From NCBI GenBank assembly GCA_964494735.1, contig CAZBSD010000002.1:1-64000 (forward strand): 64,000 nt of DNA. The letters are read 5' to 3'. Below the pieces are notes generated by a model. That model was not told where the DNA came from. It did no database searches and saw nothing but the letters and a program-made list of their open reading frames with translations. The position numbers were made by a program, and so were the translations under genes. This document shows positions 8,009 through 17,128 of this stretch, one piece after another (the stretch's first letter is position 1; every line of letters begins with the position of its first letter). Source of the stretch: PHAA01 sp964494735 (GTDB lineage: Bacteria; Bacillota; Syntrophomonadia; Syntrophomonadales; Syntrophomonadaceae).

Positions 8009-10126
8009 CTAGCTTGGATTCGACCCCGCCTTGGCCTGCTTCAGAACCGCTTTGCGGGACAGGTTGACCCGGCCCTGGCGATCTATCTCGGTGACCTTGA
8101 CATCGATCTTGTCACCTATTTTAACCACGTCTTCGACTTTGTTGACCCGGGTTTCATCCAGTTGGGATATATGGACCAAGCCTTCTTTGCCGCTGGTTCC
8201 CAATACTCCAGGAATTATCTCCACGAAAGCACCGAAATCCATGATCCTCTTGACTGTCCCCTGGTATATCTTGCCTACTTCCACTTCGGCCAGGATGGAT
8301 TCGATCAGGAACCGTGCCTTTTTGGCGCCTTCGTCATCGGTGGCGATAATGAACAGGCTGCCGTCGTCTTCGATATCGATCTTGCATCCGCTCTCGGCCA
8401 CGATCTTATGGATGGTCTTGCCCCCCGGGCCGATGACTTCCCGGATCTTGTCGGGATTGATCTGCATACGGATCATCTGGGGCGCGTAGGGTGACAGTTC
8501 CGCATTGGGCTTGTCGATGGCCCCCAGCATGATATTCATGATGTGCATTCTTCCCGCTTTGGCTTTGCTGAGTGCTTCCTGCACGATCTCCCGGTTGACG
8601 CCGCTGATCTTGATATCCATCTGCAGGGCGGTGACGCCTTTGGCGGTGCCGGCCAGCTTAAAGTCCATGTCCCCCAGAGCGTCCTCGATGCCCTGAATAT
8701 CGCTCAGGATGGCGAATTTGTCCTCACCCTTTACCAGTCCCATAGCGATTCCAGAGACTGGAGCCTTGATGGGAACTCCGGCATGCATCAGGGAGAGACT
8801 GCTGCCGCATACGCTTCCCATCGAGCTGGATCCGTTCGATTCCAATACTTCGGATACCACCCGGATAGTGTAAGGGAATTCTTCCGTTGACGGTAAAACC
8901 GCCAACAACGCTCTTTCGGCCAAGGCGCCATGACCGATGTCCCGGCGGCTGGGCCCGCGCATCGGTTTGGTCTCACCGACACTGTAGGGGGGGAAATTGT
9001 AATGATGGATGTACTCCTTGCTTTCCTGGATCCCCAAGCCATCAAGGAGCTGATTTTCGCGAAGAGGTCCCAGGGTAGTAACCGACAACACCTGAGTCTG
9101 GCCGCGGGTAAATAGGGCTGAGCCATGTGGACGCGGCAGAAATCCTACCTCACAGGTTACTGTCCTGATCTCGTCCAGCTTTCTGCCGTCGACCCGGTCA
9201 CCGTCTTCCAGGATCATCTTGCGCACGATCTCTTTCATGAGCTTGTCTACCAGGCCGGCAATTTGCTTGCCTGCTTCCGGATAGATGTCGGCGAAGTGAG
9301 CCAGAATGGCATCCCGAGCCTTGTCCATATCAGCTTCACGCGATTTTTTGTCGGGATTCTTGACCGCCGCCTCCAGGCCGGGGGTGGCATATTCCCGCAC
9401 CGACTTTTCCATCTCTTCGTTTACGGGGATGGCAGCAACTTCTACTTTAGGCTTGCCCAATTCCACGACGATCGGTTCCAAAAAGGCTACTATTCTCTTT
9501 ATCTCTTCATGGGCAAAGAATATGGCCTCCAACATGGTGGCTTCGGGCACCTCTTGGGCATGTCCCTCCACCATCATTATGGCCTCCCGGGTACCGGCCA
9601 CGACCAGATGCAGCTCGCTGCGGTGGTGTTGTTCCTCGGTGGGATTGATTATCAGCTGACCGTCGATCAGACCCACGATGACTGCCGCTACCGGTCCTGC
9701 GAAGGGGATGTCTGAGACTCCTAGCGCAACCGAAGCCCCGATGATCGAGGTGATGTCGGGAGAGTTGTTCTTCTCCACTGACAGGATGGTGGCTACGATC
9801 TGGAGGTCATTTTTGTAGGCCTTGGGGAAAAGCGGTCTGATGGGGCGATCTATCTGGCGCGCCGAGAGGGTGGCATTTTCGGTGGCCCGCCCTTCACGTT
9901 TGATGAATCCGCCCGGTATTTTTCCGGCCGCATACTGTTTCTCTTCGTATTCCACGGTTAAAGGAAAGAAGTCTAATCCTTCCCGGGGAGTGGCCGCGGT
10001 GGCTGTAACCAGGACGACTGTATCGCCGTACCGGACCAAGGCGGAACCATTGGCTTGCTTGGCAACCTGTCCCACTTCAATGATCAATGGACGACCGGCG
10101 ACCTGGGTTTGGTATTTATGAACGAT
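8009..10126 (-). CDS. pnp: Polyribonucleotide nucleotidyltransferase (PNPase)
   Basis: About 705 residues: two RNase PH domains, a KH domain (IREVIGPGGKTIHKIV) and a C-terminal S1 domain (GTVKRIMDFGAFVEI). It degrades RNA phosphorolytically from the 3' end. The frame is open upstream of a TTG at 10087, and family similarity runs on through VHKYQTQVAGRPL. The only start matching the family and the perfect AGGAGG at 10135-10140 (8-nt spacing) is an ATC codon at 10126, a rare initiation codon. A 9-bp hairpin lies between rpsO and this start. Order rpsO-pnp matches most bacteria. Confidence 0.95.
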   Translation of the reverse strand: MVHKYQTQVAGRPLIIEVGQVAKQANGSALVRYGDTVVLVTATAATPREGLDFFPLTVEYEEKQYAAGKIPGGFIKREGRATENATLSARQIDRPIRPLFPKAYKNDLQIVATILSVEKNNSPDITSIIGASVALGVSDIPFAGPVAAVIVGLIDGQLIINPTEEQHHRSELHLVVAGTREAIMMVEGHAQEVPEATMLEAIFFAHEEIKRIVAFLEPIVVELGKPKVEVAAIPVNEEMEKSVREYATPGLEAAVKNPDKKSREADMDKARDAILAHFADIYPEAGKQIAGLVDKLMKEIVRKMILEDGDRVDGRKLDEIRTVTCEVGFLPRPHGSALFTRGQTQVLSVTTLGPLRENQLLDGLGIQESKEYIHHYNFPPYSVGETKPMRGPSRRDIGHGALAERALLAVLPSTEEFPYTIRVVSEVLESNGSSSMGSVCGSSLSLMHAGVPIKAPVSGIAMGLVKGEDKFAILSDIQGIEDALGDMDFKLAGTAKGVTALQMDIKISGVNREIVQEALSKAKAGRMHIMNIMLGAIDKPNAELSPYAPQMIRMQINPDKIREVIGPGGKTIHKIVAESGCKIDIEDDGSLFIIATDDEGAKKARFLIESILAEVEVGKIYQGTVKRIMDFGAFVEIIPGVLGTSGKEGLVHISQLDETRVNKVEDVVKIGDKIDVKVTEIDRQGRVNLSRKAVLKQAKAGSNPS

Positions 10127-10160
10127 GGTAGTTTCCTCCTTTCAAAACCTGAATAAAGTT

Positions 10161-10182
10161 AAAGAGCGGCATTCCGCTCTTT
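10161..10182 (-). terminator. rpsO-pnp intergenic hairpin (attenuator or RNase III-like site)
   Basis: AAAGAGCGG (10182-10174 on the minus strand) pairs perfectly with CCGCTCTTT (10169-10161) around a 4-nt loop, followed by AACTTTATT. It begins inside the rpsO stop codon and ends 35 nt before the pnp start. It could stop part of the transcription after rpsO, or act as a processing site controlling pnp, as the pnp leader hairpin does in Escherichia coli. Confidence 0.7.
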
Positions 10183-10450
10183 ACCTGCGTAGACCCAAAC
10201 GAGTCACTATGTTGCGATAACGATCGAAATCGTTCTTCTTCAAATAGTCAAGCAGGGAACGTCTTTGCCCGACCATCTTCAACAATCCTCTTCTGGAGTG
10301 GTGATCTTTCTTGTTCGCTTTAAGATGTTCATTCAAGTAGTTTATCCTATCAGTCAGGATAGCTATTTGAACCTCTGGTGACCCGGTATCATTCTCGTGC
10401 ACTTGAAAGGTCTTGATTATCTCTTGTTTTTTCTCCGCAGACAGAGCCAA
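10181..10450 (-). CDS. rpsO: 30S ribosomal protein S15
   Basis: An 89-residue protein, the usual S15 length, starting ALSAEKKQEIIKTFQ and containing GSPEVQIAILTDRI, HHSRRGLLKMVGQRR and DYLKKNDFDRY. It binds the central domain of 16S rRNA early in 30S assembly. The TTG at 10450 is chosen because AAGGAGGTGA lies right before it; the longer reading from 10480 places the ribosome site inside the gene. A sigma-A type promoter lies at 10617-10645, giving a leader of about 160 nt that could hold an S15 autoregulatory element. Confidence 0.97.
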   Translation of the reverse strand: MALSAEKKQEIIKTFQVHENDTGSPEVQIAILTDRINYLNEHLKANKKDHHSRRGLLKMVGQRRSLLDYLKKNDFDRYRNIVTRLGLRR

Positions 10451-10616
10451 TGTTTTCACCTCCTTACTCATAAACGCCATGGACCAAGAATGACGTCGGT
10501 GAAATCGTCAAGCCTAGCCTATGGTTACCCAAGTATGTGTATTAGTTTAAACCAGGTCCGGGGACCTGCCGCTCTCCTAATTATTATTACCCAGGATTCC
10601 CGGCAATAACAGAGTT

Positions 10617-10645
10617 ATTCTAACATAGCAGTAATTAAAAGTAAA
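10617..10645 (-). promoter_or_regulatory. Sigma-A type promoter for rpsO-pnp
   Basis: On the minus strand TTTACT (10645-10640) and TAGAAT (10622-10617) are separated by exactly 17 bp. It lies after the ribF terminator and about 165 bp before the rpsO start. The -10 has one mismatch to TATAAT and the -35 two to TTGACA. Confidence 0.65.
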
Positions 10646-10648
10646 TAA

Positions 10649-10675
10649 ACCACCGACTCACTGGTGTCGGAAGGT
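10649..10675 (-). terminator. Intrinsic terminator after ribF
   Basis: CCGAC/GTCGG stem extended by ACC/GGT across a small bulge, followed by TTATTT on the minus strand. It begins 3 nt after the ribF stop codon and ends the long nusA operon before the rpsO promoter. Confidence 0.65.
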
Positions 10676-10677
10676 TC

Positions 10678-11631
10678 TTAACCTTCTTCCCGACTCACCA
10701 AGAACGGTTGGGTGATCTCCAGCGATCGGTCCCGGTCCCTTGCAATTTGAGCGATCAGTTCGTCCACAGATAAAAATCTCCGTTCATCACGGATTTTAGC
10801 CAACAAGCTAAGCCGTATGAATGTGCCGTAAAGATCACCGCTGAAATCGATCAGATGAGCCTCGATAGCTAAAGGATATTCCGGGTGAAAGGTCGGCTTA
10901 TTGCCTATGTTCACCACTGCTTGAAAGACCTTGCCACCTGCCTCCGCCAGGGCTGCATAAACGCCTTTGGCGGGTATGTGGTAGGCCGGATCGACCCCGA
11001 TATTGGCGGTGGGAAAACCGATCGCCGCGCCCCGATGCTCACCTTCAACCACCAAGCCTTCCACCCCCGGGTAATAGCCGAGCATGTTGTAGGCGGTCTC
11101 GACCGACCCTTCCTCCAGGGCTTTCCTGATCAGACTGCTGGAAATCGGTTGTCCGCCAAAAACCACCGGTGCTATCACTTCTATCGCAAAGCCAAGTTGC
11201 TCCCCGTATTGCCGCAGCATCTCCGGGGTCCCCTGTCCCCGGTGTCCGAAAGTATAGTTGAATCCCACACACACATCCCTGACGTGCAATTCCGAAATTA
11301 AAATCTTCTCGATAAAATCCAACGGCGACCAAGCCGCTATTTCCCGGGTGAATGGGGCGTATATGAGGGTGTCCAAACCCAGACTGTCAAGTAATTCAGC
11401 CTTGCGTTGGGGGCTTATCAGCAGACGGGGCGCCTTATCGGGAGCCAGTACCTGGATCGGGTGAGGGTCGAAAATGAAAGCTGCCGACTCCCCTCCGCAG
11501 GCTTTGGCTCTTTCCACGGCAGTTTTAATGAGCAATTGATGGCCCTTATGTACTCCATCAAAATTCCCCAAAGCTAAACAGACCGGTCGTGATTTGCCCC
11601 GATAGTTCTCAATTCCCCGGATTACATCCAT
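10678..11631 (-). CDS. ribF: Bifunctional riboflavin kinase / FAD synthetase
   Basis: About 317 residues. The N-terminal nucleotidyltransferase half has LGNFDGVHKGHQ, FDPHP, the GFNYTFGHRGQG loop and ISSSLIR. The C-terminal flavokinase half has RGAAIGFPTANIG and the GVYAAL segment with NIGNKPTF. It phosphorylates riboflavin to FMN and adenylates it to FAD. Of two ATGs, 11631 is preferred over 11646 because it gives the usual MDVIRGIENY start with a GGGAG site upstream. It is the last gene of the rimP-nusA-infB operon, followed by a terminator. Confidence 0.95.
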   Translation of the reverse strand: MDVIRGIENYRGKSRPVCLALGNFDGVHKGHQLLIKTAVERAKACGGESAAFIFDPHPIQVLAPDKAPRLLISPQRKAELLDSLGLDTLIYAPFTREIAAWSPLDFIEKILISELHVRDVCVGFNYTFGHRGQGTPEMLRQYGEQLGFAIEVIAPVVFGGQPISSSLIRKALEEGSVETAYNMLGYYPGVEGLVVEGEHRGAAIGFPTANIGVDPAYHIPAKGVYAALAEAGGKVFQAVVNIGNKPTFHPEYPLAIEAHLIDFSGDLYGTFIRLSLLAKIRDERRFLSVDELIAQIARDRDRSLEITQPFLVSREEG

Positions 11632-11682
11632 TCCTACGTCTCCCATTATAAATTTGCCGCCCCATGGTTTTCTGCTTACCCG

Positions 11683-12576
11683 TTATCTGCTGAGAACCTT
11701 AAGCGGTTGCAGCCATCGATATTCCCGGCGTTGCTCACACCTGGCGATTGCGGCCAGACCGCCAGTATTTTCGTATACCCTGATTATGTCAGTTGGAGTA
11801 CCGGAGTCAACCACAACCTGATTGCCGTTGCGGATCCTGCCCAGGGAATTATCATCAAGCGTTACCTTATGCAGGTGCCGAAGAGGAAAATCAGCCGGCT
11901 TCAGCCAATCATCCCAGGTATCCCATTTTCGGTTCAGTTCATCCAAGGTCAGGGATTCATTTATCCCAAAAACTCCGGCTTTGATTCGGACCAGGGCGGA
12001 CAAATACGCTCCCGTGCCCAGTTCTGCGCCGATATCGTGACATAGGGTGCGGATATAGGTTCCCTGTGAACAACCCACCTCTATGTGAACCACTGGGCGT
12101 TCAGCCTGGTCGCGGGCTATTCCGAGAAGATTTATGTAATATATCTCTATTGGGCGGGCCTCTCGTTCCACCGTAATACCTTGACGAGCCAGGTCATACA
12201 GACGCTCACCTTGGTGGTGGACCGCTGAATACATGGGGGGAATCTGGGATAGGCTGCCAGTGTATTTCTGCAGTAGTTTCGCCAATCTGTCTGGCTCAAA
12301 ATCGGTGTGCGGCTGGTATTCGATCTTGCCCCAGGCATCCTGGGTATCAGAGACTCCTCCCAAAGTCATTGTGGCTCGGTAAACCTTATCTGTATCTGCC
12401 ACGTACTCAATCAGCCGGGTGGCAAATCCTACTGCCACTGGCAGAACACCCTCGGTCATCGGGTCCAGGGTGCCGAGGTGTCCCAATTTAGTGCGAGGAA
12501 TAATCTTCTTTAGTCTTCTGATCACGTCGAAGGAGGTCGTCCCCGGGTATTTGTTGACATTGATAAATCCGTCCAC
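11683..12576 (-). CDS. truB: tRNA pseudouridine(55) synthase
   Basis: A 297-residue enzyme making pseudouridine 55 in the T-loop of tRNAs. The catalytic motif GHLGTLDPMTEGVLPV is present near residues 32-47 with its aspartate, along with KVYRATMTLGGVSDTQD and GTYIRTLCHDIG, and a C-terminal PUA-like region. The GTG start at 12576 abuts the TAA of nrnA with no gap, so translation is probably coupled. The operon position after rbfA-nrnA and before ribF is standard for Clostridia. Confidence 0.96.
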   Translation of the reverse strand: MDGFINVNKYPGTTSFDVIRRLKKIIPRTKLGHLGTLDPMTEGVLPVAVGFATRLIEYVADTDKVYRATMTLGGVSDTQDAWGKIEYQPHTDFEPDRLAKLLQKYTGSLSQIPPMYSAVHHQGERLYDLARQGITVEREARPIEIYYINLLGIARDQAERPVVHIEVGCSQGTYIRTLCHDIGAELGTGAYLSALVRIKAGVFGINESLTLDELNRKWDTWDDWLKPADFPLRHLHKVTLDDNSLGRIRNGNQVVVDSGTPTDIIRVYENTGGLAAIARCEQRREYRWLQPLKVLSR

Positions 12577-13542
12577 TTAACAGATCACGCTCTCTACTGC
12601 CAGGACCACTTCTCTTTCCACATCTTCCATGGTTCCTGTCAACTGCGCCCCAGCCGCCCGGGTGTGACCGCCCCCACCGAATCTGGCCGCCAGGGCCGCC
12701 ACATCGATTCCACCCTTGGAGCGAAATCCAATTTTGATGTTTCCGGGGCTCAATTCGCGGAATAATAACCCCACCTGTGCTCCTTTGATAGCCAAGGTGT
12801 TATTGATGATACCTTCAGGACATATGTTTAGGGCGCCAACCTCGACGACATCCTGATAGTTCAGGCTCATCCATACTATATTGCCATCATGACTGCTGTT
12901 TATGCTTCGCAAAGCCAGGGCTAACAAGCGTAACTCCTCAATACTCTTGGATTCGAACAGGTTGTGCTTGATGGCGTCCAGGTCTACCCCTTTTTCCATC
13001 AATACTGCAGCCGTTCTAAATGAGGCAGCCGTAGTGCTTTTGTGCTGGAAACCCCCGGTATCCTGAAATATACCTACATATAATGCGTTGGCAATAGCGG
13101 CATCAATCTGCACCTGGAGGTGCTCCAGCAGATCAAAAACCAATTCAGCTGTAGACGAAGCCTTGGCGTCCACATGGTTTAGGGTGCCGAAACCGGTGTT
13201 GCTCTGGTGATGATCGATGTTTATAATATGGTGCTCACCTGCCAGGATTGTCACGGCGGTGTCCCCCACCCGTTCCCGGTCTGAACAATCCAGATAGATG
13301 AGGTTGGGTTCGGGCTGACCTATCTGGTTGGGCCCCAGTATATCAGTCGCGCCGGGGAGGTACCCATATATGGCTGGAACCGGGTCCTGAACGAAAACCC
13401 GGGTCCTCTTTCCCAAGGAAAGCAGACCCAGGTAAAGCCCCAGCAGGGAACCGATACAATCTCCATCCGGTATTGAGTGACCCACTATCAGAAAGTCATC
13501 CCGGTCGCAAATCATCTGGGCAATCTGGACAAGACTATTCAT
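12577..13542 (-). CDS. nrnA: DHH phosphoesterase, oligoribonuclease/pAp phosphatase NrnA
   Basis: A 321-residue DHH/DHHA1 protein. The N-terminal catalytic domain has GHSIPDGDCIGS and the hallmark NIDHH; the C-terminal DHHA1 domain has FGGGGHTRAAG. NrnA cleaves short RNA oligomers (nanoRNA) and dephosphorylates 3'-phosphoadenosine 5'-phosphate. Its start overlaps the rbfA stop region by 8 bp. In Bacillus nrnA is elsewhere, whereas a copy between rbfA and truB is common in Clostridia. Other DHH activities such as cyclic dinucleotide hydrolysis are less likely at this size and position. Confidence 0.9.
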   Translation of the reverse strand: MNSLVQIAQMICDRDDFLIVGHSIPDGDCIGSLLGLYLGLLSLGKRTRVFVQDPVPAIYGYLPGATDILGPNQIGQPEPNLIYLDCSDRERVGDTAVTILAGEHHIINIDHHQSNTGFGTLNHVDAKASSTAELVFDLLEHLQVQIDAAIANALYVGIFQDTGGFQHKSTTAASFRTAAVLMEKGVDLDAIKHNLFESKSIEELRLLALALRSINSSHDGNIVWMSLNYQDVVEVGALNICPEGIINNTLAIKGAQVGLLFRELSPGNIKIGFRSKGGIDVAALAARFGGGGHTRAAGAQLTGTMEDVEREVVLAVESVIC

Positions 13543-13912
13543 GCTTTTGTTCCTTGGCCTCTTCCTCCAGATGCAGGCTTTCCAGCAGCGAGGAAATTTT
13601 TATACCTTGTTCTATGGATTTATCCAATCGGAACTCCAATTCCGGTGCATGCCTGATCTGCAAACCATGGGCCAGTTCCGACCTTATATATCCCTTGGCT
13701 TTCTGTAGTATTTGCATAGTAGCGTTCTGCTTCTCTTCGTCTCCCATAATACTTATATAGACGCGGGCATGACTGATATCCTGCGGAACATCTACTCTGG
13801 TTATGGAAACCGATGTCAAGTCGATACGCGGATCCTTAACGTGATCCTTTATTATCGACGCCAGCATCCTTCTTATCTCTACAGACATCTTCTCCTGTCT
13901 GCGTTTACCCAC
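13535..13912 (-). CDS. rbfA: 30S ribosome-binding factor A
   Basis: A 125-residue KH-like protein needed for 16S rRNA 5' end maturation and cold adaptation. Recognisable segments are MLASIIKDHVKDPRI, VSITRVDVPQDISHARVYIS and ELEFRLDKSIEQGIKI. The GTG at 13912 is preferred because TAGGAG lies at the right distance; an in-frame GTG at 13921 is too close to it. It follows infB by 36 bp. Confidence 0.93.
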   Translation of the reverse strand: MGKRRQEKMSVEIRRMLASIIKDHVKDPRIDLTSVSITRVDVPQDISHARVYISIMGDEEKQNATMQILQKAKGYIRSELAHGLQIRHAPELEFRLDKSIEQGIKISSLLESLHLEEEAKEQKHE

Positions 13913-13948
13913 TATTAACACTCCTATCGAGCTCGATTCAGGAACCGG

Positions 13949-16780
13949 CTACAGAGTCCGCGCTATTTCCTCCATGGTATAGGCTTCAATTATATCGCCG
14001 TCTTTGAGGTCGTTAAAATCCCTTACCCCCATGCCGCATTCATAACCTTCCAGTACCTCTTTGACGTCATCTTTGAAGCGTTTCAGGGAGTTTAGTTTGC
14101 CTTCATGGATTATCACCGAATCGCGCAATACTCTGATGCTGGCATTCCTTTGCATCTTGCCGTCGATAATATATGAACCGGCAACGGTTCCCACATTGGG
14201 CACTTTGAATGTCTGCCGTACCTCGGCCCGGCCCAGATATTTTTCCCGGTATTCTGGATCGAGCAGACCTTCCATGGCTTTCTTGACATCATCGATAGCC
14301 TCATAGATAACCCGATACATGCGGATATCGATGTTTTCTTCCTCGCCATATTTGCGAGCCTTGATATCAGGCCGAACATTGAATCCAATTATTATGGCAT
14401 TGGAAGCGGAGGCCAGCATAACGTCTGTCTCGGTTACCGCACCGACTGCCGAATGGATTACGTTTACCTTGACCTCATTGGTGCTCAATCGCAGCAGTGA
14501 CTGGGCCAGAGCCTCAATCGATCCCTGGACGTCCCCCTTGATAATAAGGTTCAATTCCTTTATACCGGTATTTTGCATCTGCTTGAAGAAATCATCCAGG
14601 GAAATTCTACTGCTTTGTTTCTGGTCTTCCAATTTCTTTTCGCTAAGCCTCAAGCCCGCGATCTCTTTGGCGATCCTTTCATCGGTTACCAATACCTTTT
14701 CACCAACTTCAGGGACCTCGGACCATCCGGTGATCTCTACCGGCATGGATGGATAGGCCAAGTCTACCCGGCGTCCTCTGAAGTCAGTCATAGCACGCAC
14801 CTTGCACCAGGTAAAACCGCATACTATGGAATCGCCTATTTTAAGTGTTCCTTTTTGTACAAGGACGGTTGCTACCGCGCCTTTGCCTTTATCAAGCTGG
14901 GCTTCGATAACAACGCCTTCTGCCAGACGGTTGGGATTGGCCTTCACTTCCTGCATCTCTGCCAGTAAGGCAGTCATATCCAGCAGGTTTTCGATGCCCA
15001 TCCCGGTTTTGGCTGAGACGGGGATAAACATTGTCTCACCGCCCCACTCCTCTGCGACTATATTATACTCAGTGAGCTGCTGCATTACTTTGTCCGGGTT
15101 GACATCGGGTTTGTCCATCTTGTTCAAGGCTACCAGGAACGGTACCTTGGCAGCTTTGATATGGTTTATGGCTTCGATGGTCTGTGGCATCACACCATCA
15201 TCGGCGGCCACAACCAGGACCACTATATCCGTGAGGTTGGCCCCCCTGGCCCGCATAGCAGTGAAAGCCTCATGGCCTGGAGTGTCGATAAAGGTGATAG
15301 ACTTGCCGTTGTCCATCTTGATCTGATAGGCTCCGATGTGTTGGGTTATGCCCCCGGCTTCACTTGAGACCACATCGGCATGACGTATTCTATCCAACAA
15401 GGAGGTTTTACCATGGTCTACATGTCCCATCACGGTTACAATGGGAGGTCGGGCGACCAGGCTTTCGGGAGTATCGATGATCTCCTCGAGGATCTGCTGT
15501 TCTTCGCTTATTTCACGCTCAACCTCTATGTCGAAAAGGGTGCCCAGTATCTCGATAGTTTCAAAATCTATCTCCTGGTTAATGGTAGCCATGATGCCCA
15601 GCTCCATAAGCTTCTTGACTATTTCGCCGGTTCCCTTGCCCATCATTTCTGCCAGTTCGCGTACCTGAGCTGTATTACCCACCAGGATTTTCTCTGGCGC
15701 CTGTAAAACCTGTTCTTCTCGTTTCTTCTTATGTCTTCCCTTTTTCATGGGACGGCTGTAATCCCGGGCTACCGGTTGCTGTTTTTGGGGAGTCGCTTTT
15801 TTGCCGGCTTGAGCCTTACCGGCGAAACCTGGTTTGCGGGTACCGTCAAAAGCCCCTCCACCTTGTGGCCGCGGCGCCCCCTGTCCGCCCTTGTTCTCAA
15901 ACGGCTTTTTCCCGGCCGCCGGGGCTCCCGCTTGAGGGCGCCTCTCCTGGGGCCGGGCTGGGCCACTACCTGCCGGTCGGGGCCCCGATCCTTGCGGGTA
16001 AGGCGGCCGTCTATCCTGGCCTCCAGTCGAAGCTGGCCGTCTGTCCGGTCCACTAGCAGGACCTGGTCGCCTGTCCTGGCCGTTTGCAGGACCTGGTCGT
16101 CTGTCCTGGCTGCCGCTTGGAGCCGGCCTTCTATCCTGGCCACCACCCGATGGTGCGGATCTTCTGTCCTGCCATCCTGATGGAGCTGGACGTGTCTCTC
16201 CTGGCCCTGCCGGACGCGGTCTGTTAAAACCTGCCGGCGGAGCCTGCTCTGTCCGTGGCGGCGATGCAGGTCTGGATGCCGGGGGTCGGTTTCCCTGATT
16301 GGCTCCCGATTGAACCGGGCGACCCGCATCTGTGGTCCTTACCGGGGTTTCGCCTGGTCGGCCGGGACGTACATTGGTTGCAGGCTGGGCATCTCTTCCC
16401 TGGGCATTGGGTCTGTTATCCCGCTGCCCGGCCTGTGGATGAGATGGTCTCGGGGTCGTGGGCTGGGCAGCTGGCTCTTTCTTAACAACCGACTGGGGCG
16501 TTGCTGCCGGACTCGTTGGTTCCGGGCGCACTTCCCCACGTTCACGGGCTGGCGGTCGCTGCTGAGGCGGGGCGGTCTTACTGGCCGGCCGGGTTGGGAT
16601 CTTGTCTGGAACTGTCTCCGTGTCCTGACCCAATCGTTTTCTTACCCACGCAACCTGCGATTCTTCCATGGTGCTCATATGATTTTTTACTTCCAGACCC
16701 AAATTATGCAGGGTCTCAACCATCTGTTTGCTGGGCAGTCCCAGTTCTTTGGCTAATTCATGTACTCTTATTTTGGCCAT
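13949..16780 (-). CDS. infB: Translation initiation factor IF-2
   Basis: A 943-residue GTPase that places initiator tRNA on the ribosome. The N-terminus has the IF2N fold (KIRVHELAKELGLPSKQMVETL), repeated near residue 360 (PEKILVGNTAQVRELAEMM). The G domain has GHVDHGKTSLLD, DTPGHEAF and NKMD, followed by domains II-IV. Between them is a roughly 280-residue linker rich in Pro, Arg, Gly and Gln with imperfect tandem copies of a unit containing DRRP. An ATG behind GGGGGTGG supports the start. It overlaps ylxQ by 13 bp. Confidence 0.98.
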   Translation of the reverse strand: MAKIRVHELAKELGLPSKQMVETLHNLGLEVKNHMSTMEESQVAWVRKRLGQDTETVPDKIPTRPASKTAPPQQRPPARERGEVRPEPTSPAATPQSVVKKEPAAQPTTPRPSHPQAGQRDNRPNAQGRDAQPATNVRPGRPGETPVRTTDAGRPVQSGANQGNRPPASRPASPPRTEQAPPAGFNRPRPAGPGETRPAPSGWQDRRSAPSGGGQDRRPAPSGSQDRRPGPANGQDRRPGPASGPDRRPASTGGQDRRPPYPQGSGPRPAGSGPARPQERRPQAGAPAAGKKPFENKGGQGAPRPQGGGAFDGTRKPGFAGKAQAGKKATPQKQQPVARDYSRPMKKGRHKKKREEQVLQAPEKILVGNTAQVRELAEMMGKGTGEIVKKLMELGIMATINQEIDFETIEILGTLFDIEVEREISEEQQILEEIIDTPESLVARPPIVTVMGHVDHGKTSLLDRIRHADVVSSEAGGITQHIGAYQIKMDNGKSITFIDTPGHEAFTAMRARGANLTDIVVLVVAADDGVMPQTIEAINHIKAAKVPFLVALNKMDKPDVNPDKVMQQLTEYNIVAEEWGGETMFIPVSAKTGMGIENLLDMTALLAEMQEVKANPNRLAEGVVIEAQLDKGKGAVATVLVQKGTLKIGDSIVCGFTWCKVRAMTDFRGRRVDLAYPSMPVEITGWSEVPEVGEKVLVTDERIAKEIAGLRLSEKKLEDQKQSSRISLDDFFKQMQNTGIKELNLIIKGDVQGSIEALAQSLLRLSTNEVKVNVIHSAVGAVTETDVMLASASNAIIIGFNVRPDIKARKYGEEENIDIRMYRVIYEAIDDVKKAMEGLLDPEYREKYLGRAEVRQTFKVPNVGTVAGSYIIDGKMQRNASIRVLRDSVIIHEGKLNSLKRFKDDVKEVLEGYECGMGVRDFNDLKDGDIIEAYTMEEIARTL
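16003..16180 (-). repeat. Tandem repeats in the infB linker
   Basis: Roughly 30-36-bp imperfect direct repeats encode about seven copies of a unit of the form QDRRPxPxxG. They lie wholly inside infB and stay in frame, so they act at the protein level as a disordered basic linker between the N-terminal domain and the GTPase core. Confidence 0.7.
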
Positions 16781-17112
16781 TCAACCACCCCCGTTGTTTT
16801 TGCCTCTATATCCGCAGACTTGACAGCCTTCATAATTGCATTTGCCAAACCTGAATCATTGATTGTCAGCGCCACTCTAAATGGCTTGCCTATGCTATGT
16901 CCCAACTCGTATCTGTCACCTATTATTATGCAGGGCACCTGGTATCTCTGACTCAGCCTCATCAGGTCCTCCCTGGTATTGGCGGCAACATCTTCACTGA
17001 TCAATAAGAGATGGGCTTTTCTCTTCTTGAAACTCATCTGCACAGCCGTCCAACCCGAAGACGCCTTACGGGCACGCTGGGCAATGCCAATGAGATCGTA
17101 TATCTTCCTCAA
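16768..17112 (-). CDS. ylxQ: L7Ae-family ribosomal protein-like, YlxQ
   Basis: A 114-residue protein with the L7Ae/L30e fold: LIGIAQRARKASSG near the N-terminus, AHLLLISEDVAANT, and PCIIIGDRYELGHSIGK. Members bind kink-turn RNA. It lies between ylxR and infB exactly as in Bacillus. The start is TTG at 17112 and the ribosome site is weak. The end overlaps the infB start by 13 bp. The C-terminal 20 residues (EAKTTGVVEWPK) are a small addition to the usual length. Confidence 0.88.
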   Translation of the reverse strand: MRKIYDLIGIAQRARKASSGWTAVQMSFKKRKAHLLLISEDVAANTREDLMRLSQRYQVPCIIIGDRYELGHSIGKPFRVALTINDSGLANAIMKAVKSADIEAKTTGVVEWPK

Positions 17113-17128
17113 TTGATCGCCTGGCCTT

